Assembly: GCA_041740675.1 (NCBI GenBank)
Contig: JBGSLN010000339.1
Coordinates: forward strand, 1 to 11,953
Source of the DNA: JBGSLN01 sp041740675
GTDB taxonomy: Bacteria > Pseudomonadota > Gammaproteobacteria > JBGSLN01
DNA length: 11,953 nucleotides
Reading direction: 5' to 3'
This document shows, one piece after another, positions 1 to 6,339 of this stretch (positions within the stretch are counted from its first letter, which is position 1; every line of letters begins with the position of its first letter). The translations under genes were made by a program, and so were the position numbers. The notes under the pieces were generated by a model. That model was not told the DNA's origin. It saw only the letters and a program-made list of their open reading frames with translations, and ran no database searches.

Positions 1-835
1 CTATACCAAAAACAATTAATACATAAATTACATGTATCCAATCATGAAATTGCACTAAGGTTGCAATAACTGCAAAGATGATGCCCACAATAAAACCAAG
101 ATAAGGTACGATGCTAATTAATCCAGTTATAATACCGATTAATAAGGCTAATTCAACCCCCACTAACCATAAGCCAAAAGTATAATATGCACCTAAGACC
201 ATCATCACTAAAAACTGACCTCGAAAAAACGCACCTAATACTTCATCACATTGTGAAAAAAGTTTTACAATTAATTGTTCTGATCCCCGCGGAAATAATG
301 CGCGAGTGCCTGAATTAATTTTTTCCCAGTCACGCAATAAATAAAATGTCACCACTGGAATCATAACTAAATCAAATAAAACAATAAAAAGTGTATATCC
401 TGAATAAAATACGGTGCGCCAGATTGAGCTTGCAACTGTACTCGCCTCTTGCCAATGCTGATTTAAAAAAGATTTAACTCCTTCAATATTCATTACTTCT
501 TGAATACCAAAGTGTTGTTCTAACCAAGGCATTGCATTCAGTTGAATCCAAAACAATACAGCGGGAATCTTATTGATTAAAATAATAATCTGTTTTTCTA
601 ACAACGGAATCAGCAAAACAATTAATGTTGCAATCATGCCAAAAAGACCACAAAACACTATAACAACCGCTAAAGTACGTGGAACTTTAATTTTTATCAA
701 TCGCCTAACGATAGGATTTGCTAAATAAGCGAGTACAAAAGCAATTAAAAAGGGTATTAAAATCGGTGATAAAAAATAAATAGCTAATCCAATAAAAATA
801 CATATCAATAATGACCAAAAGTATTTCGTATTCAT
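1..835 (-). CDS. perM: AI-2E family transporter / PerM-like membrane protein (C-terminus beyond window)
   Basis: Translating the minus strand from the ATG at 835 gives 278 codons open to the window edge. The protein is very hydrophobic. An N-terminal pair of membrane segments (about residues 7-40) carries the pattern LSPILIPFLIAFVLAYL followed by NPIV, another membrane segment lies at about 53-78, a soluble amphipathic stretch at about 80-140, then more membrane segments. IPVVTFYLLRDWEK (159-172) and VPYLGFIVG (243-251) are typical of the AI-2E transporter (PerM/YdiK/TqsA) family. Family members are usually about 350 residues, so some 70-90 C-terminal residues are missing. The start overlaps the stop of the upstream gene as ATGA, implying translational coupling. 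Substrate cannot be told from sequence; the AI-2 label is a family name, and quorum-sensing transport should not be assumed. In related bacteria hda often lies in this neighbourhood, so it may lie just outside (inference). Confidence 0.88.
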   Translation of the reverse strand, partial: MNTKYFWSLLICIFIGLAIYFLSPILIPFLIAFVLAYLANPIVRRLIKIKVPRTLAVVIVFCGLFGMIATLIVLLIPLLEKQIIILINKIPAVLFWIQLNAMPWLEQHFGIQEVMNIEGVKSFLNQHWQEASTVASSIWRTVFYSGYTLFIVLFDLVMIPVVTFYLLRDWEKINSGTRALFPRGSEQLIVKLFSQCDEVLGAFFRGQFLVMMVLGAYYTFGLWLVGVELALLIGIITGLISIVPYLGFIVGIIFAVIATLVQFHDWIHVIYVLIVFGI

Positions 836-1401
836 ACTTTTTCTCGCTTAATTCGACATTTCACTAAATAGGCTTGGCGCCCCCATAATCTGATGTAATC
901 TAACAAACTTGAGATAGTCAATGAGGCCACTACATAAGTGATGATATTGATGATTTTTTCAGGAATGACTTCATAAACTTGATTAAATATCACAAAGACC
1001 ACTAACACTAATTGCGCCACTGTATTAAGCTTGCTAATAAACGTTGCGCTGTAGCTCGGCTCCTCAATTAGCCAACGATAAGCAACCCAACCAAAAACAA
1101 TAATTATGTCACGTCCTATCACCACTGCAACTAACCAGATAGGCAAATGCCCTAAATAGCCTAAAATAAGATAGGTCAAAACCATTAGCAATTTATCGGC
1201 GAGTGGATCTACCATCGCTCCAAATTGACTAGTCCAATGAAAACGACGCGCTAAAAATCCATCTAACCCATCAGATAAGCCAGCAACAATAAACAAATAA
1301 AATCCCAGATAGAAATTCCCAATTAATAAACTAAAGGCAATAGGAAACACTAAAACTAATCTTAATACTGTAATGCAATTAGGTAATTGTTTTATATTCA
1401 T
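832..1401 (-). CDS. CDP-alcohol phosphatidyltransferase family protein (PgsA-like)
   Basis: Integral membrane enzyme of the CDP-alcohol phosphotransferase family, which moves a phosphatidyl group from CDP-diacylglycerol to an alcohol such as glycerol-3-phosphate. The signature D-x2-DG-x2-AR-x8-G-x3-D-x3-D is intact: with the ATG at 1401 as residue 1 it runs from D44 through D47, G48, A51, R52, G61 and D65 to D69, in SDGLDGFLARR and GAMVDPLADK. About five or six hydrophobic segments fill the rest; the C-terminal end is basic. Length is 189 residues, close to E. coli PgsA (about 182). I chose ATG 1401 because it forms an ATGA overlap with the preceding DUF2066 stop and has a GGA 5-8 bases upstream; a GTG at 1410 would add three residues. 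It sits between DUF2066 and perM, not beside uvrC, so it may be a paralogue of the main PgsA. The headgroup acceptor is unknown. Confidence 0.88.
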   Translation of the reverse strand: MNIKQLPNCITVLRLVLVFPIAFSLLIGNFYLGFYLFIVAGLSDGLDGFLARRFHWTSQFGAMVDPLADKLLMVLTYLILGYLGHLPIWLVAVVIGRDIIIVFGWVAYRWLIEEPSYSATFISKLNTVAQLVLVVFVIFNQVYEVIPEKIINIITYVVASLTISSLLDYIRLWGRQAYLVKCRIKREKV

Positions 1402-2456
1402 GAGATCCACTGATAAACTAAGCCTGAGCCAGCACCTGTGGCACCAGGAACAACTGTGACTGGTTGAAGACGATGATCTAAACTAAGTGCTTGTTGTAAT
1501 GCAGCTTCGCCACCGACCACAGTGACTGTATAAATTAATGCAGTCGGTTGGACTTGATTCACTTCTACTTGTTTCACGATTGATAATCCTTTTAGATATT
1601 GGGTGACTTTTGCATAATCATTTAAATCTTTAATATTAATGATGGTAAGCTGTACTTCAGAATTAGTTATATTGGTATTTGAAATAGAAAATTTAGCTGC
1701 AAGATTATCTGTGATTGCATTCATACCTGCATTAATAGCTTGTTCTAAATTCATTCCATTGGTTTGCCAAGTAGTCGAATTTCCTTGTGCTAGCAACATC
1801 CAATTGCCATTCCAAGTTTGTTCACCCATTTGTTGCAAATTCACTGCTAATATTGCATCACAACCATAACGATTGGATGCTTGTTCAATATTGGTGATAT
1901 TAGCCGATGAAATATCAGTGACAGAAATAGCCCGTAAATCAGTCAAATCCAAAATTGGCAACATGATAGGTAAAGCACGTTGTTTAGCTATGCTCTTAAA
2001 TTGTTGACTGATGAAACTTCGATTGTTTGAAGAAACTAATGTTGCTGGAGAATTATTTTGTGTAACTGCAACCCATAATAACACTAAAGGACGATTTTTT
2101 CCCCAAATAGCTTGTCCTGCACTTTTCAAAGCGTTCTGTATTGATTTTGCATCAAAATTAGCTTGTAAAAACAAACTTGTATTTCCATTAGGTAAAACGC
2201 CATCAGAATAGCTATACGCTAATAAATAATTTTCTGGATTGGAAATAGCTGTTTGTATAGGTGTCAATTTGACGACAGCAGAACTTCCATTCACCTTAGT
2301 AAATACTTGAGATAAAGCCTGCTGTAAAGCCATCGGACGCAAATCTTGGCTTTGAGAGGAAACAGATACAGTAGCTTGATATAAGCCTGATACGGGCGCT
2401 GCCATCACTGTTATTGCACAACAGAAAAGTAGAATGCCTATTAAAAACTTACACAT
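1398..2456 (-). CDS. DUF2066 domain-containing exported protein
   Basis: A 352-residue protein starting with a signal peptide: M-C-K, a hydrophobic core (FLIGILLFCCAITV) and a likely signal peptidase I site after MA at about residue 19, so it is probably periplasmic. The cysteines in the core do not form a proper lipobox. The mature N-terminus (GLYQATVSVSSQSQDLRPMA and following ALSQVFTKVNGSS) matches the DUF2066 family as I know it, which in gammaproteobacteria commonly lies divergent from purM. No catalytic motif is visible and the function is unknown. It is the first gene of a minus-strand unit with the CDP-alcohol transferase and perM, linked by a TGA/ATG overlap at 1398-1401. The region upstream of the ATG has only a weak AGG as ribosome site. 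Possible envelope role is inferred only from its neighbours. Confidence 0.85.
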   Translation of the reverse strand: MCKFLIGILLFCCAITVMAAPVSGLYQATVSVSSQSQDLRPMALQQALSQVFTKVNGSSAVVKLTPIQTAISNPENYLLAYSYSDGVLPNGNTSLFLQANFDAKSIQNALKSAGQAIWGKNRPLVLLWVAVTQNNSPATLVSSNNRSFISQQFKSIAKQRALPIMLPILDLTDLRAISVTDISSANITNIEQASNRYGCDAILAVNLQQMGEQTWNGNWMLLAQGNSTTWQTNGMNLEQAINAGMNAITDNLAAKFSISNTNITNSEVQLTIINIKDLNDYAKVTQYLKGLSIVKQVEVNQVQPTALIYTVTVVGGEAALQQALSLDHRLQPVTVVPGATGAGSGLVYQWIS

Positions 2457-2545
2457 AATTGAAGCCTATATATTTAGAAATCACAAAAACCTCTACACTC
2501 AAGGATATTTTATCCCTATCCATTCTATTAATTTTTTTCGCAAAA

Positions 2546-2558
2546 GAGTATTATACTC
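2546..2558. promoter_or_regulatory. Symmetric -10 box in the purM / DUF2066 divergent region
   Basis: GAGTATTATACTC is a 13-base palindrome in the 136-base gap between the divergent starts. Read on the minus strand it contains a perfect TATAAT (2555-2550) facing DUF2066. Read on the plus strand it contains TATTAT (2549) or TATACT (2552) facing purM, about 36 bases from the purM ATG. The -35 regions are poor on both sides, so either a regulator assists or initiation is weak. Bacterial -10 boxes with this symmetry are known to fire in both directions. No convincing PurR operator was found. Confidence 0.45.
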
Positions 2559-2592
2559 GCCTAAAACAGATAGATCGACCCGGGAATTCATT

Positions 2593-3639
2593 ATGGATCC
2601 AAATTCCAATCAAGTTAGTTTAAGTTATAAAGATGCTGGCGTAAATATTGATGCTGGCAATGCTTTTGTGAATCAAATTAAACATATCACTAAATCTACC
2701 CATAGGCCGGAGGTAATGGCAAATATTGGTGGATTTGGCGGGTTGTTTTCATTGGCGCAAAAAGCTTACAAAAAGCCAATTTTAGTCAGTGGCACTGATG
2801 GTGTGGGCACAAAGTTGAAATTAGCACAGATGTTGAATCAACATGATACTATCGGCATTGATTTAGTAGCAATGTGTGTCAACGACATCATTGTGTTAGG
2901 TGCTGAGCCGCTTTTTTTCTTAGATTATTTTGCTACTGGCAAATTATCAATAGAGCGAGCAACTGATGTTATCAAAGGTATTGGTGAAGGCTGCCGCCAA
3001 TCAGGCTGTGCTTTGATCGGGGGTGAAACTGCAGAAATGCCAGGCATGTACCATGGAGAAGATTATGATTTGGCTGGTTTTGCTGTAGGTATTGTCGAAG
3101 AAGAAGCAATGATTGACGGCTCGAAAATCTGCCCTGGCGATGTTTTAATTGGGCTTTCGTCCTCTGGCCCGCATTCTAATGGTTATTCATTGATTCGCAA
3201 AGTGATAGAAATAAATAAAACTGATTTAAATCAATCATTTGGGAATAGCACTTTAGGTAAAACATTACTTGCACCAACAAAAATTTATGTCAAAACTATT
3301 CTTGAATTGGTAAAACAAATACCTTTGAAAGCCATTGCCCACATCACTGGTGGTGGTATTTTAGAAAATCTACCAAGAGTGTTACCTGAATACAGCAAAG
3401 CAGTGATTGATCTACAAAACTGGTTGTTACCTGAAATATTTCAATGGTTACAAAAAGCGGGAAATATCACAAAAGAAGAAATGTATCGTACATTTAATTG
3501 TGGTATCGGCATGGTTATAGCTGTTGATAAAAACCAACTAGAACCCTTACAACAAGCTTTAAAATCCATGAATGAAGACTTTATTTTGCTAGGTTATATT
3601 GCTCAAACTCAACAAAAAGAACCTTTTGTTGAACTATGA
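2593..3639 (+). CDS. purM: Phosphoribosylformylglycinamidine cyclo-ligase (AIR synthetase)
   Basis: Cytoplasmic enzyme of de novo purine synthesis that closes the ring of FGAM with ATP to give aminoimidazole ribonucleotide. The 348 residues match the usual length (about 345). Visible family blocks: SLSYKDAGVNIDAGNAFV (9-26), SGTDGVGTKLKLA (66-78), DLVAMCVNDIIVLGAEPLFF (90-109), GGETAEMPGMY (143-153), SSSGPHSNGYSLIRKV (189-204) and ITGGGILENLPRVLP (251-265), covering the nucleotide and substrate sites. The open frame extends 53 codons further upstream from 2434, but I place the start at 2593 because the alignable family N-terminus begins just after it and the upstream frame runs through the divergent promoter region. 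A GGGA lies about 8 bases before the ATG. Its stop overlaps purN. Confidence 0.97.
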   Translation: MDPNSNQVSLSYKDAGVNIDAGNAFVNQIKHITKSTHRPEVMANIGGFGGLFSLAQKAYKKPILVSGTDGVGTKLKLAQMLNQHDTIGIDLVAMCVNDIIVLGAEPLFFLDYFATGKLSIERATDVIKGIGEGCRQSGCALIGGETAEMPGMYHGEDYDLAGFAVGIVEEEAMIDGSKICPGDVLIGLSSSGPHSNGYSLIRKVIEINKTDLNQSFGNSTLGKTLLAPTKIYVKTILELVKQIPLKAIAHITGGGILENLPRVLPEYSKAVIDLQNWLLPEIFQWLQKAGNITKEEMYRTFNCGIGMVIAVDKNQLEPLQQALKSMNEDFILLGYIAQTQQKEPFVEL

Positions 3640-4235
3640 TTATGATTCAACCAAAATTTCGAATTGCGGTCTTAATCTCTGGTTATGGTTCTAATCTACA
3701 AGCAATCATTGATGCTGTTGAAAAAGAGCAAATTACAGCTGAAATTGTCTTAGTATTATCTAACAATGTTTCTGCTTATGGCTTAGAACGTGCTCGAAAA
3801 GCTAATATAGCTGTAGCTGTCCTTCCAGGTTCTAATTACCAGACTCGGGAAGATTATGATCTTGCGTTACAAGAAATTCTTGAACAATATAAACCTGATC
3901 TGATTGTTTTGGCTGGTTTCATGCGAATTTTATCTCCATCGTTTGTCGAACAATTTAAAGGTAAATTAATTAATATTCACCCTTCTTTATTACCAAAATA
4001 CAAAGGACTTAATACGCATCAACGAGTGTTGGAAGCGGGTGATAAAATACATGGTGTTACTGTACATTATGTCACGGCAGATTTAGATGGCGGCCCGATC
4101 ATTGAGCAAGCATCACTCGAGGTATTACCAACCGATACCATCGCAAGTCTTGAAACTAAAATTCATCAACTTGAACATGAGTTGTATCCAAAAGTCATTG
4201 CAAAGTTACTAAAATTAAATAAAATCTACCCCTAG
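3636..4235 (+). CDS. purN: Phosphoribosylglycinamide formyltransferase (GAR transformylase, folate-dependent)
   Basis: Transfers a formyl group from 10-formyl-tetrahydrofolate to GAR, the third step of purine synthesis. The N-terminal Rossmann part has VLISGYGSNLQAIID (12-26), which binds the phosphate of GAR. The catalytic residues known from E. coli (Asn106, His108, Asp144) correspond here to N113 and H115 in INIHPSLLPKYKG and D151 in DLDGGPII. Length 199 is close to the family norm, about 212. The ATG at 3636 overlaps the purM stop as ATGA; a second in-frame ATG at 3642 is an alternative start losing two residues. Coupling to purM gives a two-gene purine unit; a weak hairpin follows the stop. 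Confidence 0.97.
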   Translation: MIMIQPKFRIAVLISGYGSNLQAIIDAVEKEQITAEIVLVLSNNVSAYGLERARKANIAVAVLPGSNYQTREDYDLALQEILEQYKPDLIVLAGFMRILSPSFVEQFKGKLINIHPSLLPKYKGLNTHQRVLEAGDKIHGVTVHYVTADLDGGPIIEQASLEVLPTDTIASLETKIHQLEHELYPKVIAKLLKLNKIYP

Positions 4236-4236
4236 C

Positions 4237-4265
4237 TTGCAAAAGTCCTAATTGCATACCATAAT
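4237..4265 (+). promoter_or_regulatory. Probable sigma-70 promoter for ihfB
   Basis: TTGCAA (4237-4242) and CATAAT (4260-4265) are separated by exactly 17 bases, matching the -35 box at 4 of 6 and the -10 box at 5 of 6 positions. Transcription would start near 4272, giving a leader of about 44 bases before the ihfB ATG. It begins directly after the purN stop, so ihfB could be expressed independently of the purine genes. Identified by eye only. Confidence 0.45.
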
Positions 4266-4288
4266 AGATTGAAAGTATGGGATTTTTT
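4259..4288 (+). terminator. Weak candidate terminator after purN
   Basis: CCATA (4259-4263) can pair with TATGG (4276-4280) across a 12-base loop, followed by GA and six Ts (4283-4288). The stem is only five AT-rich pairs, so it would be inefficient. It overlaps the proposed ihfB promoter, so the two readings compete. Confidence 0.25.
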
Positions 4289-4318
4289 GGAGGCAGCCTC
4301 GGCTGACAGAACAAAATG
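4289..4318 (+). promoter_or_regulatory. ihfB leader: distant Shine-Dalgarno with intervening hairpin
   Basis: A strong GGAGG (4289-4293) is the only good ribosome site, but 22 bases separate it from the ATG at 4316. The bases between contain CAGC-CTCG-GCTG (4294-4305), a hairpin that starts immediately after the GGAGG. If it folds, 10 unpaired bases (4306-4315) remain between SD and ATG, near a workable spacing. A competing fold pairs GAGG (4290-4293) with CCTC (4297-4300) and would hide the SD. The ATG is fixed by the IHF-beta N-terminus, so the spacing is not a misplaced start. Confidence 0.45.
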
Positions 4319-4633
4319 ATAAAATCAGAGCTTATTGCATCCCTATCAAGTAAATTAACTCAAATTCCTGAAAAAGACATTTCTCTCGGTATTAACTTAT
4401 TGATTGATACAATGAGCGATGCTCTTAGCAAAGGCGGGCGTATTGAAGTCCGAGGATTCGGCAGTTTCAGTTTGCACTATCGACCTCCACGCAACGCACA
4501 CAATCCAAAAACGGGTGAGCGTTTAATTACAACTGCAAAGCACAGTCCTCATTTCAAGCCTGGCAAAGAAATGCGAGAACGAATCAATGAATCAGCCGCA
4601 CATCATCCAATTATTGAAGAAGATAGAGAATAG
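4316..4633 (+). CDS. ihfB: Integration host factor subunit beta
   Basis: HU/IHF family DNA-bending protein that with IHF-alpha forms the heterodimer acting at specific sites in transcription, replication and recombination. The N-terminus (MIKSELIASLSSKL) and core GGRIEVRGFGSFSLHYRPPR (about residues 40-59), NPKTGER (63-69) and HFKPGKEMRERI (80-91) match IHF-beta, including the arm with RNAHNPKTG that intercalates into DNA. FSLHYR is characteristic of the beta subunit rather than HU. At 105 residues it exceeds the E. coli protein (94) by an acidic tail, ESAAHHPIIEEDRE. In many gammaproteobacteria ihfB follows rpsA; here it stands alone after purN. The initiation region is unusual, with the Shine-Dalgarno sequence 22 bases away. 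Confidence 0.94.
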   Translation: MIKSELIASLSSKLTQIPEKDISLGINLLIDTMSDALSKGGRIEVRGFGSFSLHYRPPRNAHNPKTGERLITTAKHSPHFKPGKEMRERINESAAHHPIIEEDRE

Positions 4634-4667
4634 ACTTTTTTAGGTCTTGGTTCAACTTGCACAAAAC

Positions 4668-4705
4668 AAAAATATATAAAAACTGCAATCTTCGGATTCA
4701 GAAGA
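4668..4705 (-). terminator. Weak candidate terminator for the 4723-6159 gene
   Basis: On the minus strand TCTTC pairs with GAAGA (4705-4701 with 4693-4689) around a 7-base loop. Five bases later a T-rich stretch follows (TTTTT at 4684-4680, then TATATATTTTTG). The stem is short and AT-rich and the T tract is displaced, so this is only suggestive. It lies between the convergent ihfB and the unknown gene. Confidence 0.25.
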
Positions 4706-4722
4706 ACTACCACAGATTATAA

Positions 4723-6159
4723 TTACCCTTGTAATTCCATTAAGTTTTCTTTGCCTTCTTTAGGCACTGCCGTAGTTAAGAAACTATTAATAAATTGCTC
4801 AAATTTATTTAATGTTCGAACACTGTTCTCTTTTCTAAGATAATTCCAGTAGACTGTAGAGCAATCAACAAACCTCTTCTTAATTAAGGTTAAATTTTCT
4901 AGAGTCGGGGTCGGTAATAATTGCAATTGTTCCTTATAATCATTATTGATAGCTAGATGACTTGCCTGTAAAAATCTAAGTGTTTTTGCCTTTGTAGGCA
5001 TGCTATCCATCATCTTTTTACCAGTTTGCAGCAATGCTTGGAACTGCACTAAATCGGCATTGTTGATATAGTCGCGGAATGATGGATATTGAGTTAAGAA
5101 TGTTAAACTCTCATTAGTTACCCCAATACTGAAAGAAGAATAATCGTAATTGTAGTAATATAATAAATAATATGCTTCTGTTTCTGTGGCAATACCCTGA
5201 CAGTTCAAAAAATATTTTGGAATTAAATAAGCTGGATAAATACAACGGCTCCAAGTATCAACTACAACAGCATTTTCTCCCCAAGTTCGGTAATCTTTTG
5301 GATTCCAATCAGCTGCATGATCATAGACCACAATTCCGTGGTTTCCATTTGAGTATACAATTGATTTTCTCTTATTTATATTCAAAAGGGTAGAAACTAT
5401 AAATGCTTGTTCGCCGCAATTTCCTTGTTGATTAGCAATTGTTTTATCTATTGTTTCATAAAAAAAAATAAAATCAAAAAATGGTGTTGTGCTTTGTATT
5501 AAGCGATGCTGCTGTTGTTGCAATAAATTTTCAAAACCTAACTCTTTACTAAAATAAGCAATATCTTTATCAAAGAAAATATGTTTCTTAACTTTGTTGT
5601 GTTGATATTGATGAACAATACCATTGATAGCCTGCCTTTGATTATCGATCTTCCTTGCAAGTTCTGGCTCACTGTTAGGTTTATTACAAGATCTGGGAAC
5701 TAATTTAATTACTTCATCTCCAGCTTTTTTTGCTTCCAATAAGTTTTCTTTAAGTATTGGCTTATTATGTAAATCAATCGCATTCATCTCCAATATCTCA
5801 AGCTCTCCACGCACTAGGATGGGTTCCCACAGTTTATTTGAAGCAGAACGAGTTTTTTCAAATAATTGGTAGAAGCTTTGATCATTAGGTAAGTTGAGTT
5901 GTTGTCTAACAATAACGGGTATTTGCATTTTAGCATTAGCAGTGAGCGTCAAATCGAATGCTTTTTTTTCATATCTTTCGAAAATATATTCTATTAAATT
6001 CGAAAAAATTTTTTTCGAAGCATGTTGTGCTAAACAATGCAAAATGTTGTTGCCTGCAGTATCAATTTCATAATGATCTTTGCTAAAAAAAACATCAATG
6101 GTTGGATAAATTGCGTCTAAATTATTAGTACCAAGATGCTGGATTAACTGATTAAACAT
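4723..6159 (-). CDS. Unrecognised protein with papain/transglutaminase-like Cys-His-Asp triad; candidate effector
   Basis: I do not recognise this 478-residue protein as a named family. A central block looks like a cysteine protease or deamidase fold: QQGNCGEQAFIVSTLLN (244-260, Cys248 at the start of a helix), then SNGNHGIVVYDHAADW (270-285, His274) and NAVVVDTWSRCIYPAYLI (296-313, Asp301). Order and spacing (C-26-H-27-D) suit transglutaminase-like and papain-like toxin domains. Near the N-terminus, DTAGNNILHCLAQHASKKIF (33-52) resembles one ankyrin repeat, too weak to assert. There is no signal peptide or membrane segment. The C-terminal end KEGKENLMELQG has three glutamates, reminiscent of Dot/Icm substrates. 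A good Shine-Dalgarno (TGAGGT) precedes the ATG. It has its own leader and stands alone between housekeeping genes, suggesting an accessory gene. Effector status and substrate are inference only. Confidence 0.72.
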   Translation of the reverse strand: MFNQLIQHLGTNNLDAIYPTIDVFFSKDHYEIDTAGNNILHCLAQHASKKIFSNLIEYIFERYEKKAFDLTLTANAKMQIPVIVRQQLNLPNDQSFYQLFEKTRSASNKLWEPILVRGELEILEMNAIDLHNKPILKENLLEAKKAGDEVIKLVPRSCNKPNSEPELARKIDNQRQAINGIVHQYQHNKVKKHIFFDKDIAYFSKELGFENLLQQQQHRLIQSTTPFFDFIFFYETIDKTIANQQGNCGEQAFIVSTLLNINKRKSIVYSNGNHGIVVYDHAADWNPKDYRTWGENAVVVDTWSRCIYPAYLIPKYFLNCQGIATETEAYYLLYYYNYDYSSFSIGVTNESLTFLTQYPSFRDYINNADLVQFQALLQTGKKMMDSMPTKAKTLRFLQASHLAINNDYKEQLQLLPTPTLENLTLIKKRFVDCSTVYWNYLRKENSVRTLNKFEQFINSFLTTAVPKEGKENLMELQG

Positions 6160-6201
6160 CGTTACAACCTCAGTTAAAAATGAATGATAATCTCTCTAAA
6201 T

Positions 6202-6225
6202 AGTTACCCTAGTTAACGAAAGTTA
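6202..6225 (-). promoter_or_regulatory. Phased TAACT repeats upstream of the 4723-6159 gene
   Basis: On the minus strand TAACT occurs three times at 10- and 9-base steps (plus-strand AGTTA at 6202, 6211 and 6221), about 40-65 bases before the start codon. A fourth copy lies at 6172 beside the ribosome site. Helically phased short repeats can bind a response regulator; TTAA-containing tandem half-sites are known for PmrA-type regulators, but the 10-base step here does not match that pattern well. A weak promoter could overlap (TTAACT, 18-base gap, GATTAT). Such short AT-rich words also arise by chance. Confidence 0.25.
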
Positions 6226-6267
6226 AAATAGAGCGATTATTTCTTATTGAAATTAATAGGAAACAAG

Positions 6268-6291
6268 TGGCGCTAGGATAAATTTTAGCCA
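6268..6291 (-). terminator. Candidate hairpin downstream of dcd; rest of the 180-base gap
   Basis: On the minus strand TGGCTA (6291-6286) pairs with TAGCGCCA (6275-6268) with one bulged G and a 10-base AT-rich loop, followed by CTTGTTTCC. It is placed to end the mrp-dcd transcript, but lacks a clear T run. The remainder of the 6160-6339 gap holds only the leader of the unknown gene; I see no small gene in it. Confidence 0.3.
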
Positions 6292-6339
6292 GTTTTGACT
6301 TATTTGTCGATGTTTATTTTTTCATCTCTGGATAACGTA

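Noticed and set aside
1639..2211. Plus-strand open frames opposite DUF2066
   Set aside because: They are antisense to a well-supported gene, with no ribosome sites or family resemblance.
2521..2560. PurR operator upstream of purM
   Set aside because: TTTCGCAAAAGAG only loosely resembles half of a PurR site; the symmetric partner is missing.
2434..2592. Extended N-terminus of purM (53 extra codons)
   Set aside because: It runs through the divergent promoter region and has no family similarity; the known PurM N-terminus begins just after the ATG at 2593.
2579..2600. CCCGGG, GAATTC and GGATCC within 22 bases, resembling a cloning polylinker
   Set aside because: The last site lies in the normal purM N-terminal coding sequence and the flanks read as natural divergent intergenic DNA; with no vector sequence around it, chance is the simpler view.
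4633..4660. Terminator after ihfB (AGAC, T run, GTCT)
   Set aside because: The T run is in the loop, not after the stem, and the stem has four pairs.
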